Part shown: in pieces, positions 12,472 through 24,300 of the stretch | How positions within the stretch are numbered: position 1 is the first letter of the stretch | Layout: each line of letters starts with the position of its first letter | NCBI GenBank assembly: GCA_964017195.1 | Contig: OZ024895.1 | Location: 26,887,875-26,951,874 of the forward strand | DNA length: 64,000 bases | Source: Siderastrea radians | Lineage: Eukaryota > Cnidaria > Anthozoa > Scleractinia > Rhizangiidae | Reading direction: 5' to 3' | Notes under the pieces: generated by a model | What the model was told of the DNA's origin: nothing | The model's input: only the letters and a program-made list of their open reading frames with translations | Databases searched by the model: none | Position numbers and translations under genes: made by a program

Positions 12472-13817
12472 CTGCAAGATAACCCACCAACGGTAAATAA
12501 ACGCACAAAATGCTTAGAATTATTCTAACCTTCAGTCTAACCATTTATTCACACAAGAACCAAAATCATTCGAAAAGGCGAACAGATAAAACAGACACGC
12601 ACCTAACACGCAAAAAAAATTCCAAACCCTGCATGCTACACAAGTGGGTCGATAAAATTTTGAGCCTATGAAATGCTTGATACTATGACCGACTCAGCTG
12701 TGTTCGCGAACCGAGAGTAATTTATTCTTAATACTCAAGAAACACGAACTATGCAAAAGAAATATATTCTTCGCTACGATGCAAACTAATTTAAGCTTAT
12801 AAGTTCGGTACGTAGGCTTGCAAGGTGTCAACTATAATTAGAGGTAGACTACAACAAACCGGCACCCTAACCTTTCTGCAGTATCAGCTTGAAGCGGTAA
12901 ACGACATGAATGGTATTCATTCTTTCACTGTCGATACATCGATCGTATCGCAGGAAAATCCCAGAGAACCATGCAAATTATCTTGTTAGCTCCAACAAGG
13001 ACACAGGGAAGATCCGCCAAACACTTCAATTTTTGTAGTGTCCCAGTGTACTCTTTCTCTTTTTAGATCTCTGTATTCCGAGGAAATTTGACTTCTCTTA
13101 AAATGTCAGTGACTCTTTTTGACACCGAGCGGTCCCTCTGACTCCTTTCTGAGTGGATAATAATTTGGCCTTGTTCACTCTGGCGTAATATGCGGTCGAG
13201 AGAATATGATCGAGCAAAACAAATCTCCTAATTTTCCAGCCCTCTTACAACCAATATGGCGCTCGGATATTGTCGAGCTGTGTGCCCCTGATAAACACGC
13301 CGCAAATGAGGCACCCCGCAGGTCCCGTGTTAGTCTGACCCTTATAGTCCCTAGGGATCAGGGCCTCCAGCTGCCCGCTGCGTCCCTGGAGCGACCAGCC
13401 AATATGTCATAAAAGGTCGCTTATCGGAGGTGGTCGCTGACGAGAGGTCAGACCAAATGGGGTTTTAAATGTAACTTAGAGTCATTGGTCTGTGATAGTT
13501 TCGTAGGCTTAAATTCATGAATAAATATTGCCTCATGTTTCCTTGTTCACCTTGAAAATGACCAAAAGCTTCTAGCTATTCATGGGTAAGCCAACGGTGT
13601 TTATGTAATTCAAACTCGTTTTATTCATTCAGTTATTTCCTTTATTCATTGTTGTCATGAAACCATATTTGTTCTACATAAACTAAACATGTAACCTGAA
13701 TGATCTTTTCATCTCCTGTTGAGAGTAACGGCTACCCGAAAGTAGCGGCTACCCGAAAGTAACGGCCCCTTCGGCCTGCAAAATTCCCGTTACTTTCGGA
13801 ATTCTACGGTATATCAA
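12472..13817. other. Probable upstream region of the RhoGEF gene
   Basis: No exon is proven. Around 13245-13275 the minus strand reads GAGCGCCATATTGGTTG, which combines a CCAT core and an ATTGG (CCAAT) box. This would suit a promoter for the minus-strand gene, but that is inference. At 13730-13770 a short GGCTACCCGAAAGTARC repeat occurs twice. Confidence 0.3.
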
Positions 13818-13887
13818 CTCTACAGAATCCGTGACATGTCACTATGGTGGCGTGACGGCTCGGGTCAGACAGGGATCAAGCAAGCTA

Positions 13888-14056
13888 CACTACCAGTCGG
13901 AATTGTTGCGACACTTTCCTGTCTGCTTCCCCCCTCGATGTTGGCGTACAAGATATCGTGACTAAACTGCGGTTAATAACATTGAGAGGGAGAAGGGGAG
14001 CACGAGAAGGAAAAAAAACAGCGTTCAAGTGTCCCAACTATTTTTGTCTGCTAGTG
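13888..14056. mobile_element. MITE with CACTA...TAGTG ends, copy 1
   Basis: The left end reads CACTACCAGTCGGAATTGTT and the right end, reverse-complemented, CACTAGCAGACAAAAATAGT; both run into TKGKGACACTT. It is 169 bp and about 95% like copy 2 at 15542-15714 by eye. The CACTA termini suggest the CMC (EnSpm/Chapaev) group, but no clean target duplication is visible. It is inserted next to a V-family fragment (13818-13887). Confidence 0.7.
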
Positions 14057-15381
14057 TGTTGGGGAAGGAATTTGAAGAGGTGTTGACAGATAAGGGTCGT
14101 TAATTTGTAGTCCGGTCACAAACGGCGCGAAGGTCGTGACGTATTCTGTGATTCGGCAATATTTCTATCGCCGTTGCTTGAATGCAATTAAAGGATAGTT
14201 ATGTTTTTTCCTTTTCGCGTTGAATATAAGGGGTCCTGTACGTTGCGATGGTCGTGTTTCCTAAAAATAATCATACCAGAAAAGGAAGGGGAAAAAGAGA
14301 AAATGTAAAGCCTGGGTTTCAAATCTGGGTTGATAGCGTGACCCCAACACGTGTTTACTTTGTCAAATTCATGGTTTGCTAATACAGAGAAAAGTATAAA
14401 TGTGCCGTGTTTCTAGGGAAAGTGTGTAGTGGCTGACGACAGAAGTCCTCCCTGGAAACAAGGAGTCTCAGGAACATGGGAAAACGGGACCTTTATTGAC
14501 CTTAGGTGCAAGGCAGAGAGGACAAATTCTGAGGGCGGTAAAGTGACTTCGGTAGAGGGAGGGGACATGTCCTCGTAAAAGAGCCATGCTAGAAGCTGGA
14601 TTTTCTCTCATAGAAGAATTTGTAAAAACAGTGACCGTTCAGTTGCAATCGGAAGTGAAATATTATTTACAATCAAGTTCAAGGAGTCTTCTAGCCTGAA
14701 AAACGTGCACGGATTTATCCACTGCACTAACAACTGTTGTCATGTCCTCAAATATAACGCCCCCTATTTGTTAGCACTGAGTATTGAGGCCAATTACTTC
14801 TTACAACGTAAATTCTTGACTTACAGTACGCCTTACCAAACAGATGTGAAATCGACAACGTATAAACTTTAAGCGCTGTGTTTACATCCTCTCTTAATCA
14901 AGTTAACTCGAAATGATGACATCGATTGTCAAAAAAAAGCAGTTCACTAAAATGATGAGGATAAAAGCGTTGAACTCTCACTCCTCTATAATTTGAGAAA
15001 GATTTGGTTTCAACCGTTGAAAGGGGACGTTGTGGTTCGCGAGTACACGGGTCAGCCTTAGTTAATTAAATAAGGAATGGATGATTTCTTTTTTCGCGAG
15101 TAGCAGTGTCACCAAGCTCAAAACGCTAACGAAAAAATCGCACAGAGTTAAAAAGCCTTCAAACTGCCCGTTATATAACTACGTATATTTTTCTTTCGAT
15201 TTTTTCTCTTCTGTTATTACAGCTCCCTAAAGATTCAACACAAAATCTGTTGGAAACATGGTGACCCGTTGTGGTGACCCGTTGAATCGTGTCACCAAAA
15301 TGTACAGTAATGAAACACACTCGAATTGAATATCCATCGCAGGAAAATATCCGCAGAAAACCTCGTAATGTACCTAATTCA
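14057..15381. other. No gene recognised
   Basis: Low-complexity intergenic DNA between the two copies of the CACTA-ended MITE. No exon or repeat with clear ends is seen. Confidence 0.35.
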
Positions 15382-15537
15382 ATGAAGCGGCTACCTTTAC
15401 TTTATCTAGTGGTTTTTGTTGTTATGATAATGTCCCATGCTGGAGTGCAAAAAGCAGAACGGAAACATTGTCACAGTTTGCAGAAATGTTCCCGCCAATA
15501 CAGGCTTAGATGGAGCATATACCATAAATTCCTTTAA
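15382..15537 (+). CDS. Possible small secreted protein or first-exon fragment
   Basis: The ATG at 15382 opens MKRLPLLYLVVFVVMIMSHA, a textbook signal peptide (Lys-Arg, about 14 hydrophobic residues, SHAG before a possible cleavage site). A basic stretch with HCHS and KCS cysteines follows, to a stop 51 codons from the ATG. A second frame across the same bases (15437-15619) reads a Cys-containing stretch into the MITE that begins at 15542. The signal peptide is seen; a functional gene is inference. It could be the first exon of a secreted protein, a pseudogene, or chance. Confidence 0.22.
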   Translation: MKRLPLLYLVVFVVMIMSHAGVQKAERKHCHSLQKCSRQYRLRWSIYHKFL

Positions 15538-15541
15538 AACA

Positions 15542-15714
15542 CACTACCAGTCGGAATTGTTGGGACACTTTCCTGTCTGCTTCCCCCCTCAATGTTGGCG
15601 TACAAGATATGGTGACTAAACTGCGGTTAACAACATTGAGAGGGAGAAGGGGAGCACGAGAATGAAAAAAACAGCGTTTAGTTCAAGTGTCCCAACTATT
15701 TTTGTCTGCTAGTG
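15542..15714. mobile_element. MITE with CACTA...TAGTG ends, copy 2
   Basis: Second copy of the element at 13888-14056, in the same orientation and 173 bp long, with the same inverted ends. The internal difference is a few substitutions and a 4-bp insertion (TTAG) near the right end. Flanks are unrelated to those of copy 1, so these are independent insertions rather than a duplication. Confidence 0.72.
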
Positions 15715-16235
15715 TAGCTATTAATTCATACAATGCTCAAGCTCGAAAAATTCGCAAACTACAAGGCCAAATTGGTCTTTTGTTACTGCGCACACGTTCT
15801 GAGCATCTCGGGATTTGCTCCCCCAATACAACAAAATTTTTGCGGGGTTAATGGCTTCGTGGAAAAAGCAGATCTTAGCAAGGGTTATCAGCTGAATCCA
15901 AAAAGAAAATTGGGGGTAACCACGGATTTTTTCAGCGATAACTGGGCTTCTGATTTGGAAAGAAATTGCCATACATTCTTTGTATTTTAACGCTTTTTTA
16001 GAATTATGGTCCTCTCTTGCTGCTCATTATCTCTGAAAAATGCGTGGTTACCCACATTTTTCTTTTTGGATTCCAATGACCCTTGCTAAGATCTACTTTT
16101 CCCCCGTAGTCATAACCTTTGCAAAAATACATCTGTATTAGGAGGCACCGTCCTTAACTTCGAATACTCCCAGGGCGTTTGATAAGATTGAGAAATGTTG
16201 TCCAAATTCTGTACGATTCTGTCTGGCGGGGCAAG

Positions 16236-16487
16236 GCGGCAAAAAATTCTTAGTGTCGCAAACATCGCAATTTTTTTTAGTACGCACAAGCTAGGAAAAC
16301 TCGGCAACAACAAAACCAAAATATTTTTCTGAATCGCTTGGCAATAAATCGGCTAAACAAATATCGAATACTTTCAGAACGTAGGAATAAGCCTTTCTAA
16401 GGAAATCGTTCGGAAATTTTGGACTGCCAGGTATTTAGTCTAGAGATATCCGTACCCAGCTGCCGGGTCAGTTTCTAGGTACTGCCT
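16236..16487. mobile_element. V-family transposon fragment
   Basis: The sequence (TGTCGCAAACATCGCAA, then CTTTCAGAACGTARGAATAAG, then ACTGCCAGGTATTTAGTCT and CCGTACCCAGCTGCCGGGT) matches the right arm of the V elements at 54557-57067 and 57966-59427. A second small V fragment lies at 13818-13887 (GTGACATGTCAC, GGCGTGACGGCTCGGGTCAG). No complete ends remain. Confidence 0.7.
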
Positions 16488-16974
16488 GATCAACAAAAAG
16501 AGAGTTACTTACCGGGCGTCCTTTTCTCGAAAGTCCGTTTCGGGGCCGGAGGTAACATATATAATCTATAACATGGTGTTGTAGCTTTTAGCCCGCAAAC
16601 CAGCTCGACTTGTTTCGTCAACTTACAATTTTACTGCTAAGCTTTAAAAACCAGGAAAATTTGAACCAAAGGTAAACCTTGCGCTCATAAAATAGCTTGT
16701 TATCGGGACTTTCGAGAAACGCGCCACAGGTTATGGGCTCCTGACCGGCCCCGATAACTGTATGGGGAGATTCAAGAAAGAGGTCTCTGCATGGTTGGCC
16801 TCTGGTCAAGGATTTTTCTTTGTTCCTGGTGCTTATTTATGAGCAACATCTCATAAATTAAACAGTGCTGTACCGCGTCTGTAATGTAATTACTAATTAT
16901 TAAAGTGCATGCGTATAAGTGAGCAACACTGCCCTACATAATTTCCCCTGGCCACAGGTCTTAAAGAAAAAAAT

Positions 16975-17115
16975 TACAAATGAGCACCAGGAACAATGCT
17001 TGCACCCCGGCGGGATTTGAACCCACGACCTCCGGATCAGAGATCACCGTCGTCGTGGGTTCAAATCTCGCCGGGGTGCAAGGATTTTTCTTTGCTCCTG
17101 GTGCTTATCTATGAA
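16975..17115. repeat. Fold-back of a tRNA-derived SINE head
   Basis: Arms at 17001-17029 and 17052-17080 are inverted copies of a tRNA 3' half: one strand reads GTCGTGGGTTCAAATCYCGC, containing a pol III B-box-like T-arm (GGTTCAAATC), and then CGGGGTGCA. The arms continue outward in matching GCACCAGGARCAAAGAAAAA-like sequence. A related tail occurs at 16805-16840. No intact cloverleaf or A box is present, so this is not a tRNA gene. Confidence 0.6.
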
Positions 17116-17130
17116 CAACATAAAATTAAA

Positions 17131-20100
17131 CAGTCTAGTTTAATTTTATCGATTAACCATCGGCGAACTTACCAGTAACTTTTCCGTCCTCAAGAAATGC
17201 AACGGAAAACTAGACTGTTAAATTAAGAGACTGAAGTTGTTCATAAAGAAGAAGAAGCCTAGCCTGACCGAGAGGAGTGAATTTTGGCCCGATCCGTCGA
17301 TCTGACGTTATTTTCGTTCAAATCCGGATCCGCATTACTTAAAAACTTTCCATGGTTTAAATATACTGCATATCGGTATATACATATTTTTCTTTTTTTT
17401 TTTTCTACAGTCTTTAGATTTTGACCGAACGTTTCTGTTTTTGCTGGTGTTTTAGAAAGTAGCATTATAGCATTACGAAATGAATTAATAAATGCTTTCA
17501 CAAGTTGTCCTGCAATCACAACTACTTCGGGACTTAGGTATTCAGAAGTTTTCGCGACAGCTTCGTAAATTCTAGCATAAAAAAAGTTGGACATTGGTGT
17601 GTTTCTTCGCACAATTCAGCTTTACATTATCAAATAATAAGCGAGCATAAAATAAAACCAAATTGACAGTTTTATGATTTCCGATAATTTGGAATGCATT
17701 AAGTATCTGGTATGGCGTGTAAAGATTTCGTAATATCTTTTAACTAGTTACATCACTTTGGCCCATCTTCTAGCTTACAGCACGTTTTAAAGAAGGCAGT
17801 ACTCAACTTTTTTTTCAGAGTTACTTTGCCTACGGGCAAGTATTTTTCACGGTATCATTTACATTTCGTTCTCGACAAAAAGGCCACTACAATCTAGTCA
17901 TGGGCGTTCTGACCTTTCCACCTGATAAAAAGACGGTTAAATCATGTAAATGGCTTGCCTATCTCAAACTGCAGTCGTTTTCCTATTTGCTGATAGTTTG
18001 AGTCGCAGTGAATCCCAACATTAAATATGAGGGGGTAAAAATGTAAGTTGCATTCAGTTTATCGAGTCCCCGATCGATTTGTAAATCTAGCGTAATGGTC
18101 CAGCGGATGTGACTAGAGAAAATTTCATCCCAACAAAAAAAATTGAAACTGAAAAAATTAGTCGACAAAACACCACAAAATTGACCAAGGCTGACCGAAA
18201 ATGAATGATTCGATCCACAATCCGAACTTCTAGATATACAGAGTCCGGAATCCGGGCCAAAATTTTCAGCTGATCCGCGATCCACTGTATTTTTCAAATC
18301 CGCGAATCCGCTTAATTTATCGCTAAAACTCCGCAATCTTCGCCCCCAAAAAGGCCAAATCCGCCGATCCGCAAACCTATTCACCCCCCTCCTGAACACT
18401 CAATCGGACTCCATCCGTGCAACTTGACCATTTGTTTAGACATACGTTAATACCGTGCACACTTACAATGCTAAATATGTAGTTTTATCACCTCACACTG
18501 TATATATTAAGTCCGTTTGAATTTTATTTTGTCACTTGAAAATGATGTCATGGCGACATCGAAACGTTGTGTTAAACTTTTCTCGCTGATTTTTATCCTC
18601 AAATATTATTCACATTGTTCGCAGATATTGGAACTAGCGGTGAAGAATTTAGTCTATATGCGCTGTTGTGATGCGCGCATTGTCTGTGCAAGCATATGCA
18701 ATGTGGGCATGCATGTAGCACCAATGGGCCGGTACCAAGAGAGGATGAACGAATCTTACTTCATCCGCATCCTCTCTTGGCTGGTACTCTACAGCGATCT
18801 AGCTATGCACCTCCTTCTTTCCGAAAAACACGGCATGGTGCCGCATCTAAATTATGCGAGTTACTTAAGTACCCGAGTAAATTTCTCGTCCGCAGTCCAG
18901 TTTGTTAGCCGATATCGACTTCACTCATCGTCTGGAAGCAGTCACTGCCTGCAGTATGAAGAAGCATTCACTTGTCGGATGTCTTATCCGTTAAAAGAAC
19001 AACTCTCTCAGTAGTTTGTCAACTTCAAGCATTATTATCTCATCTAGGTGCAAACCAAGGACACTTTCCTCGTTGCAAGTCTAGGTGAGTAGGATATAAA
19101 ATAGCATTCTTTACCTCTTAAGTCTTCCAATGGAAGCTTCCTCTACCGATGGATTGATCGAGCTAATCGTTTTGGTGCGCCCTCAGTATTCGCACAACTC
19201 AGCGGAGCTCAGTTTTTGGCTGCGAGGATTTTGTACTTTAGGTACGATGCCTTTTGAAGTAATACATAAAGTACGAGTGCTAACCTGGTGTGCATGGAAG
19301 GTTTCCTTGGCATTTAATGCTTGCAGGAAATGAATCTGCATATCCGGTTGTAGTATGTTGTCTTATACAATTCCTGGAATGGAATCGCTGCTTACAAAAA
19401 ATATATATCTCCACGGTCTTTTACAATAAGCAATGCAAGTGAGTTGTACATGTAGGCACAACACCCAAGATGGCCACCAGTATCAACTATTATCCTCTTC
19501 AATTTGCAAAAGGTATCTATGGCTGTTTCGTTCCTCTTGTGGTTGGAATAGCAGATAAAAAATAAACAGTTATCCAAAATTAGGACTACCAGTAGCACTT
19601 CCATTTTTTACCCGCATAAGCCAAGACGCCCCAACTAACCTAAGTCAATACCACTTTTTTTTCTTCATTCTGGCCATTTATCAGCCATCAGGGGAAAACA
19701 ATACAGTGGGGGGCATTCTTAAACTAGTTAGAACGAATGATTTATGGTTGTCCCGTGTAAAGTTTGAGATAATGGTAATGAAAAAATAAACTGCAACGAC
19801 ACAATCATCAAATGTGAATAAATTAAAATGTATAATTTGCATAATTATGACCTCAGACTTATCTTTTTAATTTTCAATTCTCAGACACCTTGTAGACCAA
19901 TTTTGATAGCATTGGCCGTTTTTTATGCTAGACGTTAATGTCGTCTGGTATAAAAACGGGACGTATTCTTTGACTGAACTGAACTCCAGGAAACGGAGTC
20001 TTATCCTCCGAATTCTGATCGGGCTGCTGTTGGCTTCCTGAAAATGCTACATGACCGTATTTCGCATTCTAAACGACATGTGTCCGGCCCCATGTTAAGA

Positions 20101-20792
20101 AAGTTTGACTGAGGTGACGTCTTTCTTTTTCATTTTTGTTTTACACCCTGCCTAGTTTACCTCACTGCTATTTGCGGGTGTTATTAAACCGTGATGTTTT
20201 TCGTTGAGAAGAACGAGATAAGCTTAAGTTGATATGAATATCTTAGACGATTCAGACCTTCCGAACAGATATTCTCCTGAAACGAACCGTTAGGTGTAGC
20301 CTGCGAGCAAGCTCATGGCAGGCTCTCGGGGGGAGGGGGGGGGCGGGTCACGAACAAGGCCGTTGCTGGCTGTAAGAAAAGGATTGCAGAACCTGCGAAC
20401 GTATAACCAGAAGAGGCAAAGATCTCCGAAAGAAGTTTCGTAAAACTCCCCTGAACGACGGAGGAAATGAGGGGAGGTCGTAATACACTGGGGTGGCTCA
20501 CCTTTTGTCTTAGTGGAAGTGCTGCTGGTGCTGATTGTGAAGAAGAGTCACGCTAATGTGGAGAGACATGACAGGATAGCAGGATATATACCCCCAAGCA
20601 GAAAAAAGAAGTTTGAGAAAAACACAAGTTGGAATAAAAAACCGAAGTCTCGTGCTACACAGCTACTGGACTTGGAGAAGAAAAACAGGTACAAAGAACA
20701 CGATCAAACCATGTCTCAGCTGGCCAACTGCATATGATGCAAGGGTTCCCACAACAACAACCAAAAAAACGCGCAATTCAAGTCCTACCATA
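17131..20792. other. Repeat-derived intergenic DNA, no gene supported
   Basis: 18190-18390 is built of diverged GATCCGCGATC/AATCCGCG motifs, also seen near 17295-17330. 18535-18580 (GTCATGGCGACATCGAAACG) resembles Penelope-element terminal hairpins. 18731-18785 is a short inverted repeat (ACCAAGAGAGGATG). A 165-codon plus frame (18517-19014) runs through these and is judged spurious. A GTAGCCTGCGAGCAAGCTC repeat end lies at 20296. Confidence 0.4.
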
Positions 20793-20875
20793 TTTACTTA
20801 AATAAGCGCCGCCCTCGAATAAGCGCCGCATTTGGAACAAAAAAAGTTAATAACGGCGGCCCCCGAATAGTCCAG
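20793..20875. repeat. GCGCCGC-type MITE fragment
   Basis: ATATTTACTTAAATAAGCGC, CGCCCTCGAATAAGCGCCGC and a trailing inverted CGGCGGCCCCCGAATA are the same family as 37495-37605. One terminus (ACCATATTTACTTAAATAAG) survives; the other is lost. Confidence 0.55.
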
Positions 20876-21357
20876 GCATTTTGTGGTCGGACCTGTTACT
20901 AATTGCAAAAGAAGCTTTCTCATCATCAACCAGTTAGAAATACCCTATACATGAACATACTAAAAGTCTCTAAAGATCTAAGCACGGGAACACCTTCAAA
21001 CAGGACCTACAACATAAGTCCCTTTTTCCTATAGCATGAAAACGAGGCTGTAAACCGGAAGTTGCTTTTTTTAGCGTTTTTAATTGGTATAAATCGAGCC
21101 ATTTCGCCCAAACCATAGTTAGTAGAGGGACTAACTATGCCCAAACTAACAATATATTTCTTAAGAAAAATGAGTTTAGGGCCTTAATCTTGAAAAAGTT
21201 CCCCCAAAAATATATAAATTAGGAAAATATTGAGATTATTTTATTAGAGTTTACGGAGCCAGCAGTGAGACCTTGTTTTGCCGAGAGGTTATTGCTTAAG
21301 ACTTACAACAAGAAAAGCTATCCTTTTATTCTATTCTACATATGCTATCTAGACACG

Positions 21358-24300
21358 TTAGTCTTTCGAATCTTCACTTTTGTAGTCCAGAGTATTTGAA
21401 CAATTAGTGCACACAGACCCTTTGCATTGGCCGCAGGCTGGGGAACATTCCATTCCGCTTTTGCGACAGATGCATCTCCTAGTGCTACAACCGGATGAAC
21501 AGTTGCATCTGATTGACTGAAGTAGTGAGTCTGGGGCAGGCGGCAAGTCCGTCGCAACAGGAAGTAACTGATTATCAGTGAACTTCCAGCCCCAGTCCTC
21601 CATTGACATTTCTGCACCCTCTCCCTGCCACTGCTTTACTTGAAGGTAGACGCGCAGGCTGTGAAATCGGGCCGCTGCTGCAGTTGGGGGATGATTCTGT
21701 GGCTCTATATGAGATGTCTTCGTAGCAAGTTTTTCAAAGTATCGCTGATACCTGAGAGCGTCAGGGCCAACCCCTGGCTTACCACCGATAAGTGAGACAA
21801 GTGCCTTTTCAGCTGCAGTGAGAATGTCAGATATAGCAGAATGACAGTTAAAGACATTAGGTTGTTCTCTGAAGTATGGTACGTTCTCAATTTTCTTGAG
21901 GGTTGTTGCCTTGCCAACTCCATACAGGCGCGATGTGGTCTAGCAGCCGGTGATGGCGTGAAGAAATAGGAGGTTCGTGCAAGCTTCCCTACCAAGCTGA
22001 TCTTTGACTCTTTTCATGTGCCAGACGCGCGTACCTCTCGCGTTAACCTCTGGCTCTGGTCATCCATCTTTGGAAGCAAGATAACACAGAAGGACTAGCA
22101 GATCTGTGTCATCCTCAACTAGAAAGGTAGTATTTGTTCGGGCAGACTCTACAGCGGTTTTGACTGTAAGTAGATCGGCGTCACCATTTGCATCGTGTGT
22201 CACTCATCCTACGTTCTGGAGAGCCTCCCTCAGCATCATCAGAAAGCGTTGCTTGTTCTTGGGGTTCGAGAGAAACTGTTATCCTTCCTCATCGTGACAG
22301 ACATGTTTTCTGTAAAGGTGACAGTGGCAGCAACCTTCCCTGATGTACGCCTCTGCTGCGTCATAGCTTTAGTTGAAATTTGGTCGTACCCGTCAAATAC
22401 CACTATCGCTCTTCCGTATTTTCGACACACGTAAGTGCAATACAAGTCGTACACTTCCTTGTAAGTCGGAGAACCTCTTGGCCATGGAACTCGGTTGAGA
22501 AGAGCACCTCCGTTTAGCACGTACTGTACATTCCCTTCAGGCTGCGTCTTGGCCTCTGGTGTAAGCTTTTTCCACAGTGCGTCTGCTACCGCTGGCTTTT
22601 GCAGCTGCCTTAACGTGAATGGGGAGTCGAAACGAGCTGTGGGATATGTGCAGAGCTCGTATCAAAATAACTCTTCAAGTTGGGAGTTATCACATGCGAT
22701 GATAAGTCGCGAAACAGAAGTTGAGGGTCAACTTGTACTTGATTATTGTCAATCTTCACAGAGGACTTCGATGCCATAGTGATTGCCTGGGCACTTCGTT
22801 TGAATGAGTAATCTGTGACTAACGTCCCATTCATCGACGACAGGATCTTCTCCCCGACGCTCTTGGCTGTGTCAGCGTTGACATTGTTATCGGCGTTTAC
22901 ACCATTCATGATGTTCCTTAGGTTACTGTCTCCGTCGAGAGAGAAAGGGTTGTGGGTAGCCAGACCACTGAGTATGGTCACTGTGTCTTTCATGTCTCTT
23001 GTCTGTCTTGCCTTGGACATATCTTTGTTCTGTTCGCCAGAGTTAAACTGAACTCCCGTCAGCTCTTGCATGGTGTGGTTCGTTTCGGCACACGCAGGCA
23101 TAGATAACAGCCAGATAAGACGTTTCTGTTCCGTTAGGCCCCTCCCTCTTGTCAAGCCTCCACTGATCTTCAGACTTCTCATAAGAACCTGTTCGATGAC
23201 TAAGTCTATCGATAATCCAGCCCAAAATCGATCACTTCTTCTTGCCACGTGAAGACCCGACAAGAAGTCTCGGTAGACATCCAGGTGGTCTGTACGGAGG
23301 TCTGTCATCGACTGTAGGTATAGTCTAGCGCACTTCACGTATAAGTTGTGGCCTGACACAGCGAGATATGGCAGCATTCTGGTCAATGCCTTGAGGTGAA
23401 GTTCCCAATTCGCTGTGCGCTCTGCTCTAATAAAGGAGCGCAATATGTCTACCATTTCTAGGTACTGAATCCACAGAGCTGCTGTGCGGCTTCTCTCGGC
23501 GAGGAGGTGTTACTTTCTGCCTGCGCATTCTTCAATGTTATAAAGAACCTCTGCTGTGTTTGCTTCTTCAGCTGAGACTTTCTTTTCTATCAACTTATCA
23601 AACAGTGCACGTGCCTCTTCAACTTTTGGAATTCCAGTCTGCGAGTGAATGTCTTCTGGCATCGTCTCCAAGCGACGCTGGTGGCCTGCAATATTGCATT
23701 TAAACATGTTAATACATTTTTTGTTAAACCATCACTTTGTGGCGTAAACTTATTGCCTTTAAATACTTACTGCTGTATGCGCTCTGTGCATGAGGGGAGT
23801 CAATCGCTGACACGGCAAACTCATCAGCTAATTCAGACGCAACAGTACACTGATTATCTGAAATTACAAAATGTAGAACAAACTCATGTAATTGTTGTCT
23901 GCTTTGAGTGACATGTATAAGTGTATCATATTATTTTGAAAAAAGACAATACCTCTCTGCTCAGTCTCAGCGTCTCTATATACCATTGCCGTGTCTTCCC
24001 CGCTTTCGCCACGATTTATGGTATCCACAGCAACTATGATATAAAAGTAATGAAAAATTCAAGAATTTAAAAAAAAGACCAGAAAGTCTTAATAGACAAA
24101 AATAAAAGATTGTAACTCAATGAAACATCATACCTGTGTGCTGTGGACTCGGTACAGGTACTTCCAGCGCTTCCGAATACAGAAGCGCGTTCAAAGCAGC
24201 GTCGACAATGAGGTGCGCACGCACTGCACGGGCAATAGCTTTTCCGGTCATTATATGGTCTACAGCATTAGGCGCATATATCAGTTCCAACACTTCTCGT

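Noticed and set aside
17001..17080. tRNA gene
   Set aside because: Only the T-arm and acceptor half are present, in inverted duplicate; there is no A box, D-arm or anticodon arm.
17983..18399. 138-codon minus ORF rich in Arg, Ser and Phe
   Set aside because: The sequence is built of GATCCGCG-type repeats and the translation has no recognisable features.
18517..19014. 165-codon plus-strand ORF
   Set aside because: It crosses a Penelope-like hairpin motif and a short inverted repeat, and has no recognisable domain or codon pattern.
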